A stretch of DNA of 54,535 nt from Gemmobacter nectariphilus (GTDB taxonomy: Bacteria > Pseudomonadota > Alphaproteobacteria > Rhodobacterales > Rhodobacteraceae): the NCBI GenBank assembly GCA_020721445.1, contig DYMU01000014.1, forward strand, positions 17,610-72,144, given 5' to 3'. The stretch's first letter is position 1, and each line of letters starts with the position of its first letter. A program made the position numbers and the translations under genes. Shown here one piece after another: positions 34,193 through 44,388 of this stretch. A model generated the notes under the pieces. The model had not been told where the DNA came from, did no database searches, and was given only the letters and a program-made list of their open reading frames with translations.

Positions 34193-36739
34193 TTATCCGG
34201 CTGCAATCGGCACCGCCTCGGCGGGGCAAAACTCGGCCATCGCAGCAGTGATGGCGGTCTTTCGCAGCGGTTTGGTCAGATAGCGGTCCATCCCGGCCGC
34301 CAGCACCGCCGTGCTGTCACCCTCCATCGCATGGGCCGTCAGCGCCACAATCGGCACATGGCTGTGGCCACCCTCGATCTGCCGGATCGCCTGGGTGGCC
34401 TCGCGCCCGTCCATTTCGGGCATCGAGATATCCATGAAGATCAGGTCGGGTTTCCAGCTTTGAAACATTTCCACCGCCTCAAGCCCGTTGGCGGCAAATT
34501 GCAACTCGATCTCGATATCCTTGACCATCTTGGCGAAAACCAACTGGTTGGTGCGGTTGTCTTCGGCGGCCAGCACCCGCATGCGGCGACGGCCCGGTGC
34601 GACCACCGCCTTCACCGGCGCCGCAACCACCGCCGGGGCCGAAAGGGCCTGCAAGTGCCGATACAGATCGGCGCGCAGGATCGGCTTTTGCAAGATTGCC
34701 GCCAGATCGACATCGGCGCCTTGATCGCGCGCGACAACCGGGTTTGACGACAGCATGACCATCGGCATGGTGTAGCCCCCGGCCCGGATGCGGCGCGCCA
34801 GCGTCAAGCCGTCCATCTCGGGCATGTCATGGTCGGTCAGCACCACGTCAAAATCCCGGTCCCGGGCAAGGGCGGCCAAGGCCTCGGCCCCCGATCGGCA
34901 CAAGGTGACGGCAATGCCATGCGGGGCCAGTTGCCGTTCCAGAATGGTGCGGTTGATGAACTGGTCATCGACCACCAGCGCGCGGCGCAAGGTGATGGGC
35001 AGGCGCGTCACCGGATTGTCTTCGTCAATCGGCAGCGTCACCCGAAAGCCAAAGCACGACCCCTTGCCCAACTCGCTGTCGACCCAGGCGCTGCCGCCCA
35101 TCCGCTCAATCAGTTTGCGGGTGATGGCAAGGCCCAGACCGGTGCCTTCGAACTTGCGGTTCTGCTGGTCCTCGACCTGATTGAACTCGCCAAAGATATG
35201 CTCAAGATTGTGGGCCGCGATGCCGATGCCGGTGTCTTCGACGGTGATGTGCAACTGTTGCTGCCCGGCTCCGCCCTCCAGCCCGACCACCCGCACCAGA
35301 ACATGGCCTTGCTCGGTGAACTTGACGGCATTGCCGATCAGGTTGGTCAGAATCTGCCGGACCCGGCCCGGATCACCGACAAACCTTGTCGGCAGGAACA
35401 TGTCGTAATCAATCATCAGATCAATGCCCTTGGCCCGCGCGCGCGGCTGCAACAGCATGGTGACCTCATGGATCGTGCGTTCCAGATCAAAGGGTTCGGG
35501 GTGCAACGTCAGACGCTCGGCCTCGATCTTGGAATAATCCAGAATGTCGTTGATGATCACCAAAAGCGCCTCGCCCGACGAGCGGATCGTCTCGGCAAAC
35601 AGCCGCTGTTCTTCGGAAAGCGCCGTGTCGCACAGCAGTTCCGCCATCCCGACCACACCGTTCATCGGGGTGCGAATCTCATGGCTCATGTTAGCCAGAA
35701 ACGCCGATTTGGCGCGGTTCGCGGCCTCGGCCTGCAGTCGTGCAGTCTCCAGCGCGACCTGCTGTTCCTTGGCGTCGGTGATGTCCACCCGCAGGCCGAC
35801 CCGTCCGCCATCGGGCGTGCTTTGCTCCAGCACCCGAAACCAGCGCCCGTTGGAAATTTTCTGCTCATGGATCGACGACGGCGCGCGATGCGCAGCCATG
35901 CGTTCCGACAGCCATTCCGCCTCACGCCCCACGGCCTCGGCGTATTTGCCTTGGCTCAGGCCGTTGCGCAGGATGTCTTCAAAGGTCACGCCCGGGTGCA
36001 GAATTCCGGCGCTTTCGGGGTGAATATCGCGGTAGCGTTGGTTGCAGGTCAAAAGCCTGTCCTCCCTGTCAAAAAGCACAAATCCATCGGGAATGGCGTC
36101 GATCGCGGCCCAGATCCGCATCTGTTCGGTGATATCGACAGCCAAGGTCACCAGGTCGCCGTCGCGCGCGCGGCGGTCCATCAGGCGCAGATAATTGCCA
36201 TTGCCCAGTTGCACGACAACCGGGTCGATCGTCTCGGCCATGGTGCGGTCAAGCATTCGGCGCACCCAGTCATCCGGGCTTTCCGCTTCCAGCCGGACGA
36301 CCCCCTTGTCGGCGGCAAGCCGCAAAACCTGTTCATAGCCGATGCCGGGCGCAACCCCCAACCCGTCGAACGCGCGCAGATAGGCACGGTTTGCGGCAAT
36401 CAGGTTCGTCGCTGAATCGAACACCGCAAAGCCATCACGGATGGTATCAATCGAATCCCACAGTCGACGTTCGGCCATCACGGCGACGGTGTGCGCCTGT
36501 TCCAACGCGGCCAGAAAGCGGGCGTTCTGGCCTTTCAGCGTGACGGCTTCGGTCTGCGCCTCGCGCACGACCGACCGTTGCACAACAATCTGATCCGACA
36601 AGGACCGTGCATGCATCGCCAATTTTTCATTGGCGGCCAAGAGTTCACGGCTTTTCTGTTCCAGAAGCCGTTCGGCAGCCAGTCTTGCCCGCCGTTCGTT
36701 GGCCAGCTTTTCGCTTACGTCCGTTCTAAGCCGTTCCAC
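34193..36739 (-). CDS. Hybrid sensor histidine kinase with two receiver domains
   Basis: An 848-residue signalling protein without obvious transmembrane helices, so probably cytoplasmic. In order: a coiled coil (about 1-75), two PAS-like domains (about 95-190 and 205-320), HisKA with phospho-acceptor His353 in MSHEIRTPMNG, HATPase (NAVKFTEQG, DTGIGIA, GTGLGLAI), a first receiver (VVLTDHDMPEMDG) and a second (LIFMDISMPEMDG). No Hpt domain follows, so a separate phosphotransfer protein must exist. I chose GTG 36739 because AGAAGG lies 8 bp upstream and family similarity begins there; an ATG at 36841 adds 34 atypical residues. The ligand is unknown. It diverges from the A2M gene. Confidence 0.9.
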   Translation of the reverse strand: MERLRTDVSEKLANERRARLAAERLLEQKSRELLAANEKLAMHARSLSDQIVVQRSVVREAQTEAVTLKGQNARFLAALEQAHTVAVMAERRLWDSIDTIRDGFAVFDSATNLIAANRAYLRAFDGLGVAPGIGYEQVLRLAADKGVVRLEAESPDDWVRRMLDRTMAETIDPVVVQLGNGNYLRLMDRRARDGDLVTLAVDITEQMRIWAAIDAIPDGFVLFDREDRLLTCNQRYRDIHPESAGILHPGVTFEDILRNGLSQGKYAEAVGREAEWLSERMAAHRAPSSIHEQKISNGRWFRVLEQSTPDGGRVGLRVDITDAKEQQVALETARLQAEAANRAKSAFLANMSHEIRTPMNGVVGMAELLCDTALSEEQRLFAETIRSSGEALLVIINDILDYSKIEAERLTLHPEPFDLERTIHEVTMLLQPRARAKGIDLMIDYDMFLPTRFVGDPGRVRQILTNLIGNAVKFTEQGHVLVRVVGLEGGAGQQQLHITVEDTGIGIAAHNLEHIFGEFNQVEDQQNRKFEGTGLGLAITRKLIERMGGSAWVDSELGKGSCFGFRVTLPIDEDNPVTRLPITLRRALVVDDQFINRTILERQLAPHGIAVTLCRSGAEALAALARDRDFDVVLTDHDMPEMDGLTLARRIRAGGYTMPMVMLSSNPVVARDQGADVDLAAILQKPILRADLYRHLQALSAPAVVAAPVKAVVAPGRRRMRVLAAEDNRTNQLVFAKMVKDIEIELQFAANGLEAVEMFQSWKPDLIFMDISMPEMDGREATQAIRQIEGGHSHVPIVALTAHAMEGDSTAVLAAGMDRYLTKPLRKTAITAAMAEFCPAEAVPIAAG

Positions 36740-36905
36740 CCGGATCGCCTTCTGCTGTGGGGCCCCGGGCTGACCATAGGGGAAACAGAATGAACACCGG
36801 CTTAACGCGGCAGAGCCCTTGGCATGCCCTGCGACTGGCATCGCGACGCTTGCAGGAAGCCGGGCGGCGGTGCACCATGCGCGCCATCCGATGGGAGGAT
36901 TTCAT

Positions 36906-39900
36906 ATGCGCTTTTTTGCCCGTGCCTTTGCCATCCTCATCCTTGCGGCCGCCCCGGTTGCCGCGCAAGACCAGCCGCTGGTGCCGCAAAAGCGGGTGAT
37001 CGTGACGCAGGATCAGGATCTTCCGGGCGGCGACATTGCCCAGGTGTTCGACACCACCTTGGAAGCCTGCGAGCGCGCCTGCCTGACCAATGCGCGCTGC
37101 ACCGCCTTTACCTTCAACACCCGCAATGGGTCATGCTTTCCCAAGGCGAACCCCGGCACGGGGGCCTTTTACCAGGGCGCGATTTCGGCGCAGGTGCTGA
37201 CCGCCGCCCCCGGCATTCAGGCGCGGGCCGCTGCCCGGCGGGCCGAATTGGGCTTTGCCGGGCAGGGCGACCTTGACGTCGCCTTGGCACAGGCGCAATC
37301 ACTGGGGCGCACCCACAGCACCAATGGCTACAGCCCTGACGACCATGCCAGGGCTGCCGCCCAGGCCGAGGCCCGGGGCGATAGCGAGGCGGCGATGCGC
37401 TTTGCCGGGGCCGTGGTAAATCTGACGGATACACCCGAGGCCTGGGCCGAATATGCCCGGCTGTCGCTGTTGGCCGCGGATGCGCGCGGGGCCGATCAAC
37501 CCGCCCTGCGGCAGCGGGCCGTTGATGCTGCGCTGAACGGTTATTTGCGGGCCGAAGCCGCCGCCTTGCGCCACACCATCCTTGTCACCATGGCCGAGGC
37601 GCTGGAAAAGCTGGGCCGGGGCCGGGGCACCGTGCAGGCCCTGCGTCTGGCACAAAGCCTGCAACCGCGCGATGACACCGCCACTGCCCTTGATGTGGCC
37701 ACCGGCAAATACGGCTTTCGCATCACCGAACATGACGTGCAGGCCGACAGCCTGCGCCCGCGCATCTGCGCCAGTTTCTCGGAAGATCTGGCAAGGACCG
37801 GGGTGGATTATGAAACCTTCGTCCAACTTCCCGAGGCCGGTCTGACCGTCACCACCGACGGTCGGCGCAATCTTTGCGTCGAAGGGTTGTCGCACGGCGC
37901 GCGCTATACCGTCACCTTCCGCGAGGGCCTGCCCGCCGCCGATGGTCAACAACTGGCCAAATCGGTGCCCATCACCGCCTATGTCCGTGACCGTAACGCC
38001 GGCGTGCGCTTTCCCGGCCGGGCCTATGTGCTGCCCAGGGGCGATACTGCCGCGATCCCGGTTGAAACCGTCAACACCGACACGCTGGACCTGTCGCTGT
38101 ATCGCGTCACCGACCGCAACCTGCTGCGGGCGTTCCAGAATGGCTATTTCAGCCAACCGATGGCCGACTGGCAGGAAAACGACTTCAGCGGCGAAATCGG
38201 CGTGCAGGTCTGGACCGGCAGCGCCACCGTCGGGCTGGAGGTGAACCGCGACGTCACCACCCGCCTGCCGATGGTGCAGGCGTTGCAGGGCCAGCCCGCC
38301 GGGGTCTATGCGCTGAAAGCCGTCGTGCCCGGCGAAGACCCGTATCAGGTGCCCGCCGGCTGGCAGTGGTTTGTCGTCTCTGATCTGGGGATGACCACGC
38401 TGTCGGGCGTCGATGGCCTGCATGTCTTTGTCCGCAGCCTTGGCAGCACCGAGGCAAAGGCCGGGGTGTCGGTTGACCTGCTGTCCACCGCGAACGAAGT
38501 CTTGGCCACCGCCCAGACCGATGCCAACGGCTATGCCCGGTTTGATGCGGGCCAGACCCGAGGCACCGGGGGCCAGGCCCCGGCGCTGGTGGTGGCGCGT
38601 GAGGGTGAGGTTGATCTTGCCTTCCTGTCATTGACCGACCCTGAATTTGACCTGTCTGACCGGGGCGTCGAAGGCCGCCCTGCCGCCCCCCCTGTCGATG
38701 TGTTCCTGACCACCGATCGCGGTGCCTATCGCGCGGGGGAAACCGTTTACGCCACCGCCCTTGCCCGTGATGGCGCGGCCACCGCCGTGCCCGGCCTGCC
38801 GCTGACCGCCATCCTCAAGCGCCCCGATGGCGTGGAATATTCCCGCGCGCTGGTCGAAGACGGCGGTGCGGGCGGCCATGTCTTTGCCCTGCCCATCGGC
38901 GGCAGCGCCCCGCGGGGCGTCTGGCGGCTTGAGGTGCTGGCCGATCTTCAGGCCGACCCGCTGACCTCCAAAACCTTCCTCGTCGAAGATTTCCTGCCCG
39001 AGCGCATCGACTTTGACCTGACGCTGGCCGACGGTGAGTTGCGCCTTGGCGATGTGCCGGTGCTGACCGTGGCCGCGAAATACCTGTTCGGTGCCCCCGG
39101 TGCCGATCTGGCGATTGAAGGCGAGGTTGCCTTGCGCGCCGCCAAATCGGTGGCCGGATATGATGGCTATGTCTTTGGCCCGCACGACGAACCCTTTGAC
39201 GCGCGGATGGAATCCTTCGGCGGCGACCGCACCGACGATGCAGGCCTTGCGCAAATCAGCCCGCTGCTGCCCGAAGCCGACACCCCGCAGCAACCGCTGG
39301 AAGCGCGGTTCACGGTGCGCGTGGCCGAAGGCTCGGGCCGCCCGGTGGAACGGCAGCTGACAAAACTGCTGACCCCATCGCAGCCCTTGATCGGCGTCAG
39401 GCCAATGTTCGACGAGGTGGTCACCGAAGGCACCGAGGCCCGCTTTGCCCTGATCGGCCTTGGCACCGACGCCAAGCCAACCCCCATGGCCGTGGAATGG
39501 GAAGTGACCCGGATCGAGACAAATTACCAATGGTATCAAAGCTATGGTTCGTGGAACTGGGAGCCGGTTGTGTCCCGTTCGGTGGTCGCCGAAGGCAAGG
39601 CCGACCTTGGCCTGCAACCCACCGAAATCACCGCCCCGGTGCAATGGGGCGAATATGAATTGCGGGTTCGCAACGCCACCGGCGCTGTCACCTCGACCAC
39701 CTTCTACGCGGGCTGGTATGCGCCGGCCGATGTGACCTCGACCCCCGACACGCTGGAACTGTCGCTGGACAAGCCCGCCTACAAATCCGGCGACACCGCC
39801 ACCTTGCGGATCGTGCCGCGTGCTGCCGGAACCGTGCTGGTCAGCGTGCTGTCGAACCGCCTGATCGCCATGCAGGCGCAGGCGGTGACCGCGGGGGAAA

Positions 39901-42344
39901 ACCTGATCACCCTTCCCGTCACCGATGACTGGGGTGCTGGCGTCTATGTCACCGCATCCGTGCTGCGCCCGATGGACGTGGCCGCTGGACGCAACCCGGC
40001 CCGCGCGTTGGGTCTGGCCCATGCGGCCGTTGACCCCGGCGCGCGCAAACTGTCCGCCACCTTTGAAACCGCCGCCGAGGCCACCCCGCGCGGCCCGATG
40101 CCGGTCGCGCTTAAGGTCGAGGGCCTGACTGCGGGCGACACCGCCTATGCCACCATCGCCGCCGTCGATCAGGGCATCCTGAACCTGACCGGCTTTACAG
40201 CACCCGACCCTGCGGGCCATTACTTCGGCCAGCGCAAGCTGGGCGTTGGCATCCGCGATGTCTATGGCCGGTTGATCGACGGGCTGAACGGGGCCGAAGG
40301 CACCGTGCGGTCCGGCGGTGATGCGGGCGCGCAGGCGCGTCTGCAAGCGCCCCCCCCGACAGAGGAGTTGGTGGCCTATTTCACCGGCCCGATTCAGGTG
40401 GGCGCCGATGGCTATGCCCGCACTGTCTTTGACCTGCCGTCGTTCAATGGCTCGGTCAAGGTGATGGCGGTGGTCTGGTCCAACAAGGCCGTGGGTCAAG
40501 CCGAGGCCGAGGTCTTGGTGCGCGACCCTGTCGTCGTTACCGCCAGCCTGCCACGCTTCATGGCACCCGGCGATGAAAGCCGCATCCTGCTGGAAATCGT
40601 CCACGCCACCGGACCTTCGGGCCGGATGGGGTTGGATGTGGCGGGCAATGGCGTGACCCTTGGTCAGGTGCCGTCAGGCTTTGATCTGGGCGACAAGGCC
40701 AAGGCGGTGTTTGCGGTGCCGGTCACCGCAATGGCCGTGGGCATCCAGACCATCGCCGTCAACCTGACCACGCCAGACGGCAAGCAACTGACCAAGACCC
40801 TGACCCTGCCGGTGCAGGCCAATGACCCCGAGGTGGCCCGCACCACCCGCATGACGCTGGCCCAAGGCCAGACCCTGACACTGGATGACAGCCTGTTTGC
40901 CGGCCTGTCGCCCGCATCGGCCAAGGCCACCATGGCCGTCGGCCCCTTGGCGCAGATGGATGCGCCCGGCCTGCTGGCAGCGCTGGACCGCTACCCCTAT
41001 GGCTGCACCGAGCAGATCACCTCCAAGGCCCTGCCCTTGCTGTATTTCGACGAGGTCGCGCAAGCGATGGACCTGCAAGGTGCCGCCAACATCCGCACCC
41101 GGATTGAGCAGGCCGTGACCCGGATCCTGACCAACCAAGGTGCCGAAGGTGGCTTTGGCCTGTGGTCGGCGGGCAGCGGCGATTTGTGGCTGGATGCCTA
41201 TGTCACCGACTTTTTGTCCCGCGCCCGGGCGCAAGGCTTTGCCGTGCCGGATCGGGCATTCCGCCAATCGCTGGATAACCTGCGCAATCAGGTGAATTAC
41301 GCGCCCGATTTCGACGACAGCGCCAATGGCGGCGGCGAGGCGCTGGCCTATGCGCTGATGGTTCTGGCCCGCGAAGGGGCCGCGGCCATTGGCGACTTGC
41401 GCTATTTTGCCGATGTGAAGGGCGATGATTTCCGTACCGCCCTTGCCCAAGCGCAACTTGGCGCAGCCTTGGCCAGCTATGGCGATCAACCCCGCGCCGA
41501 TGCCATGTTCCGCCGGGCGGGCGCGCGGGTGCAGGCCCTGATGGCGCAAGACAGCGAACAGGTGTTCCGCACCGATTATGGCACCAATTTCCGCGACTCG
41601 GCCGCCATCCTTGCGCTGGCCGTCGGCGCGGGCACGCAGGTGCTGAACCAGCAGGCGCTGTTGACCCGCGTTTCCACCAACGTTGATACGCTGTCCACGC
41701 AAGAGGCGTCCTGGGCGCTGCTGGCCACCCATGCGCTGCTGGACAGGCCCGGCACCGACGGGATCAGCGTGAACGGCACAGCCCTGACCGGCCCCTTGGT
41801 CAAGGTGCTGACCCCCGGCACCGGCCCGGTGGACGTGGCCAACACCGGCCCGGAAACCCAACTGACGCTGACCGCCTACGGCAAGCCCACCGAACCCGAA
41901 CCCGCAGGTGGCAACGGCTATGCCATCACCCGCAGCTATTATACGCTGGACGGCGCGCCCGCCGACCTTGTCACCCTGCGCAGCGGTGACCGTCTGGTAA
42001 CGGTGCTGGACATCACCCCTTTTGGCCGCGGCGAGGCACGGTTGATGGTCAACGACCCCCTGCCCGCCGGGTTTGAAATCGACAACCCGAACCTGATCTC
42101 GGGCGGGCAGATGGCGGCGCTGGACTGGCTGAACCTTGAAGGCGAGGTTGCCCATTCCGAGTTCCGGCAAGACCGCTTCCTGACCGCCATTGACCGCAGC
42201 GATGCCAAACCGTTCCGCCTAAGCTATATCGTGCGCGCGGTGTCGCCCGGCAGCTTCCACCACCCGGCGGCCTCGGTTGAAGACATGTATCGCCCCAGCT
42301 TCCGGGCGCGCGGTGAAACCGGCCGGATCACGATTGCCCCGTGA
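36906..42344 (+). CDS. Bacterial alpha-2-macroglobulin with N-terminal PAN domain
   Basis: A 1,812-residue periplasmic protein that traps proteases entering through envelope damage. The signal peptide MRFFARAFAILILAAAPVAA has no lipobox, unlike E. coli YfhM. A PAN/Apple-like domain (about 30-105, four cysteines in EACERAC, NARC and GSCFPK) follows. Then come the macroglobulin beta-domains, and the thioester site PYGCTEQ with Cys1367 and Gln1370 intact, within the alpha-helical TED (LWSAGSGDLWLDAYVTDFL). The ATG at 36906 follows GATGGGAGG. pbpC overlaps the stop by 4 bp, the standard partnership of A2M with PBP1C for wall repair after breach. Confidence 0.95.
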   Translation: MRFFARAFAILILAAAPVAAQDQPLVPQKRVIVTQDQDLPGGDIAQVFDTTLEACERACLTNARCTAFTFNTRNGSCFPKANPGTGAFYQGAISAQVLTAAPGIQARAAARRAELGFAGQGDLDVALAQAQSLGRTHSTNGYSPDDHARAAAQAEARGDSEAAMRFAGAVVNLTDTPEAWAEYARLSLLAADARGADQPALRQRAVDAALNGYLRAEAAALRHTILVTMAEALEKLGRGRGTVQALRLAQSLQPRDDTATALDVATGKYGFRITEHDVQADSLRPRICASFSEDLARTGVDYETFVQLPEAGLTVTTDGRRNLCVEGLSHGARYTVTFREGLPAADGQQLAKSVPITAYVRDRNAGVRFPGRAYVLPRGDTAAIPVETVNTDTLDLSLYRVTDRNLLRAFQNGYFSQPMADWQENDFSGEIGVQVWTGSATVGLEVNRDVTTRLPMVQALQGQPAGVYALKAVVPGEDPYQVPAGWQWFVVSDLGMTTLSGVDGLHVFVRSLGSTEAKAGVSVDLLSTANEVLATAQTDANGYARFDAGQTRGTGGQAPALVVAREGEVDLAFLSLTDPEFDLSDRGVEGRPAAPPVDVFLTTDRGAYRAGETVYATALARDGAATAVPGLPLTAILKRPDGVEYSRALVEDGGAGGHVFALPIGGSAPRGVWRLEVLADLQADPLTSKTFLVEDFLPERIDFDLTLADGELRLGDVPVLTVAAKYLFGAPGADLAIEGEVALRAAKSVAGYDGYVFGPHDEPFDARMESFGGDRTDDAGLAQISPLLPEADTPQQPLEARFTVRVAEGSGRPVERQLTKLLTPSQPLIGVRPMFDEVVTEGTEARFALIGLGTDAKPTPMAVEWEVTRIETNYQWYQSYGSWNWEPVVSRSVVAEGKADLGLQPTEITAPVQWGEYELRVRNATGAVTSTTFYAGWYAPADVTSTPDTLELSLDKPAYKSGDTATLRIVPRAAGTVLVSVLSNRLIAMQAQAVTAGENLITLPVTDDWGAGVYVTASVLRPMDVAAGRNPARALGLAHAAVDPGARKLSATFETAAEATPRGPMPVALKVEGLTAGDTAYATIAAVDQGILNLTGFTAPDPAGHYFGQRKLGVGIRDVYGRLIDGLNGAEGTVRSGGDAGAQARLQAPPPTEELVAYFTGPIQVGADGYARTVFDLPSFNGSVKVMAVVWSNKAVGQAEAEVLVRDPVVVTASLPRFMAPGDESRILLEIVHATGPSGRMGLDVAGNGVTLGQVPSGFDLGDKAKAVFAVPVTAMAVGIQTIAVNLTTPDGKQLTKTLTLPVQANDPEVARTTRMTLAQGQTLTLDDSLFAGLSPASAKATMAVGPLAQMDAPGLLAALDRYPYGCTEQITSKALPLLYFDEVAQAMDLQGAANIRTRIEQAVTRILTNQGAEGGFGLWSAGSGDLWLDAYVTDFLSRARAQGFAVPDRAFRQSLDNLRNQVNYAPDFDDSANGGGEALAYALMVLAREGAAAIGDLRYFADVKGDDFRTALAQAQLGAALASYGDQPRADAMFRRAGARVQALMAQDSEQVFRTDYGTNFRDSAAILALAVGAGTQVLNQQALLTRVSTNVDTLSTQEASWALLATHALLDRPGTDGISVNGTALTGPLVKVLTPGTGPVDVANTGPETQLTLTAYGKPTEPEPAGGNGYAITRSYYTLDGAPADLVTLRSGDRLVTVLDITPFGRGEARLMVNDPLPAGFEIDNPNLISGGQMAALDWLNLEGEVAHSEFRQDRFLTAIDRSDAKPFRLSYIVRAVSPGSFHHPAASVEDMYRPSFRARGETGRITIAP

Positions 42345-44377
42345 TGCGCGCGCGCGCCGCCTTTGCCCTTGCCGCTGGCCTGTTCCTGACCGGGCTGGCC
42401 CGCGACAGGGTGGATGATTGGGTCACAGCCACCCCATTGCCACCCTTGGCCCTGTCGACCTCGGTCGAGGTGGCAGACCGTAACGGCACGCTGCTGCGCG
42501 CCTATACGGTGGCCGATGGCCGCTGGCGGATGGCGGTCAATCTGGATCAGGTCGATCCTGCCTATATCGCCATGCTGGTCGCCTATGAGGACAAGCAGTT
42601 CTACCGCCACGCAGGCGTTGACCCCATCGCCGTCGCGCGCGCCATGGCGCAGGCCTTGCGCAATGGCCGCGTGATTTCAGGCGGGTCCACCCTGACGATG
42701 CAAGTGGCGCGATTGCTGGAAGAAGGCACCACCGGGGAAATGGGCGGCAAGCTGCGGCAGATGCGGGTGGCGATGGCGCTGGAACGCAGGCTGACCAAGG
42801 ATCAGATCCTGCAACTTTACATGCACCTCGCCCCGTTTGGCGGCAATCTTGAAGGTGTGCGCGCCGCGTCCTTCGCCTATTTCGGCAAGGAACCCAAACG
42901 TCTGACCCCGGCCGAGGCCGCCCTTCTGGTCGCCATCCCGCAGGCCCCGGAATCGCGCCGCCCCGACCGCGCCCATGCCCGTGCCGTGGCCGCACGTGTA
43001 CGGGTGCTGGCGCGCGCGGTGCAAGCTGGCATCGTGCCCGACCATCTGGCCGACAATGCGTTGTCGGAACCCGTGCCACACGCCCGCCGCCCGTTCCCGG
43101 CGCTGGCCCCGCATCTGGCCGACCGTGCCCGCAGCGAAAACCCCGCCCTGCCCCGCCACAGCCTGACGCTGGACGCGAGGGTGCAAACCGCGCTTGAGGC
43201 GCTGGCCCGCGACGTGATCGCCACCCAAGGCGACCGGGTGCAACTGGCCCTTGTGGTGGCCGACCATGCCTCGGGCGAAATCCTTGCCTCGGTCGGCTCT
43301 GCCGCATTTCAGGCCGATGCCCGCGCAGGCTTTGTCGACATGACAGCGGCGCTGCGCAGCCCCGGCTCTGCCCTGAAACCGCTGATTTACGGCCTTGCCT
43401 TCGATCAGGGCCTTGCCCACCCCGAGACGATGATCGACGACCGCCCGATGTCCTTTGCGGGCTACGCGCCGCAAAACTTTGACCGCCAGTATCGCGGCAC
43501 CGTGCGGGTGCGAGAGGCGTTGCAGATGTCGCTGAACCTGCCCGTCGTGCAACTGCTGGATGCGCTTGGTCCCCCCCGCCTTTTGGCCGCGCTCGACAAG
43601 GCCGCAGTGGCTTGGGTCATTCCGGGCGATCAGCCGGGGCTGGCGGTGGGGCTGGGCGGGATCGGCATCACCCTGACCGACATGGTGCAGCTTTACGCCG
43701 CCATCGCGCGGGGCGGGGTTGCCCTGCCGCTGACATGGCGAATGAACGGCAACCAAGGCGAAGGCCAACGTCTGATCGGCACCGCTGCCGCCTGGCAGGT
43801 GGGTGATATTCTGGCAGGCCTTGCCCCGCCGCCCGGTGCGCCCGCCAACCGGCTGGCCTATAAAACCGGCACCAGCTATGGCCACCGCGACGCCTGGGCC
43901 ATCGGCTACGACGGGCGGCATGTGATCGGCGTCTGGATGGGCCGGGCCGATGGCACGCCGGTGCCCGGTGCCTTTGGCGCGGATGTCGCCGCCCCGGTGC
44001 TGTTTCAGGCCTTTGCCCGGTTGAAACCCCGGCTTGACCCGCAGCGCGCAGCCCCCGCCGCCACGCTGCTGGTATCAAACGCCCAACTGCCGCAGCCCCT
44101 GCAACGCTTTCGCAACCGAAACGAAACGCTGGACGCCAATGCCCCCACCGTGGCCTTCCCGCCCGATGGGGCCGAGGTGGAACTGCTGTCGGGCAGCCTG
44201 ATGGTCAAGGTGGCAGGCGGCCGCGCGCCGTTTACCTGGCTGGCTGATGGCGTGCCGGTTCTGGTGCAGGACCGCGCCCGTTCAGCCGTGCTGACCCTGC
44301 CCGGCACCGGCTTTGTGACCCTGTCGGTGATCGACGCCAGCGGCAGATCCGCCCGCGCCAAGGTGCGCCTGCGCTGA
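42341..44377 (+). CDS. pbpC: Penicillin-binding protein 1C
   Basis: PBP1C is a class A-type protein with glycosyltransferase and transpeptidase modules, anchored in the inner membrane. The 678-residue sequence shows the GT51 motifs AYEDKQFYRHAGVDP (catalytic Glu), GGSTLTMQVARLL and the later RRLTKDQILQLYMHL. The transpeptidase motifs are SPGSALKP (SxxK), SLN and KTGTSYG. A C-terminal BiPBP-like beta domain (VAFPPDGAEVELL...) ends it. GTG 42341 or ATG 42344 can start it; either overlaps the A2M stop, showing translational coupling. It is the last gene of the A2M operon. Confidence 0.96.
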   Translation: MMRARAAFALAAGLFLTGLARDRVDDWVTATPLPPLALSTSVEVADRNGTLLRAYTVADGRWRMAVNLDQVDPAYIAMLVAYEDKQFYRHAGVDPIAVARAMAQALRNGRVISGGSTLTMQVARLLEEGTTGEMGGKLRQMRVAMALERRLTKDQILQLYMHLAPFGGNLEGVRAASFAYFGKEPKRLTPAEAALLVAIPQAPESRRPDRAHARAVAARVRVLARAVQAGIVPDHLADNALSEPVPHARRPFPALAPHLADRARSENPALPRHSLTLDARVQTALEALARDVIATQGDRVQLALVVADHASGEILASVGSAAFQADARAGFVDMTAALRSPGSALKPLIYGLAFDQGLAHPETMIDDRPMSFAGYAPQNFDRQYRGTVRVREALQMSLNLPVVQLLDALGPPRLLAALDKAAVAWVIPGDQPGLAVGLGGIGITLTDMVQLYAAIARGGVALPLTWRMNGNQGEGQRLIGTAAAWQVGDILAGLAPPPGAPANRLAYKTGTSYGHRDAWAIGYDGRHVIGVWMGRADGTPVPGAFGADVAAPVLFQAFARLKPRLDPQRAAPAATLLVSNAQLPQPLQRFRNRNETLDANAPTVAFPPDGAEVELLSGSLMVKVAGGRAPFTWLADGVPVLVQDRARSAVLTLPGTGFVTLSVIDASGRSARAKVRLR

Positions 44378-44388
44378 CGCGGCGCAAG

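Noticed and set aside
38628-40604. Long open frame (658 codons) on the minus strand inside the A2M gene
   Set aside because: It is antisense to a well-supported gene, has a His/Gly/Gln-rich composition typical of shadows of GC-rich codons, and has no family signature.
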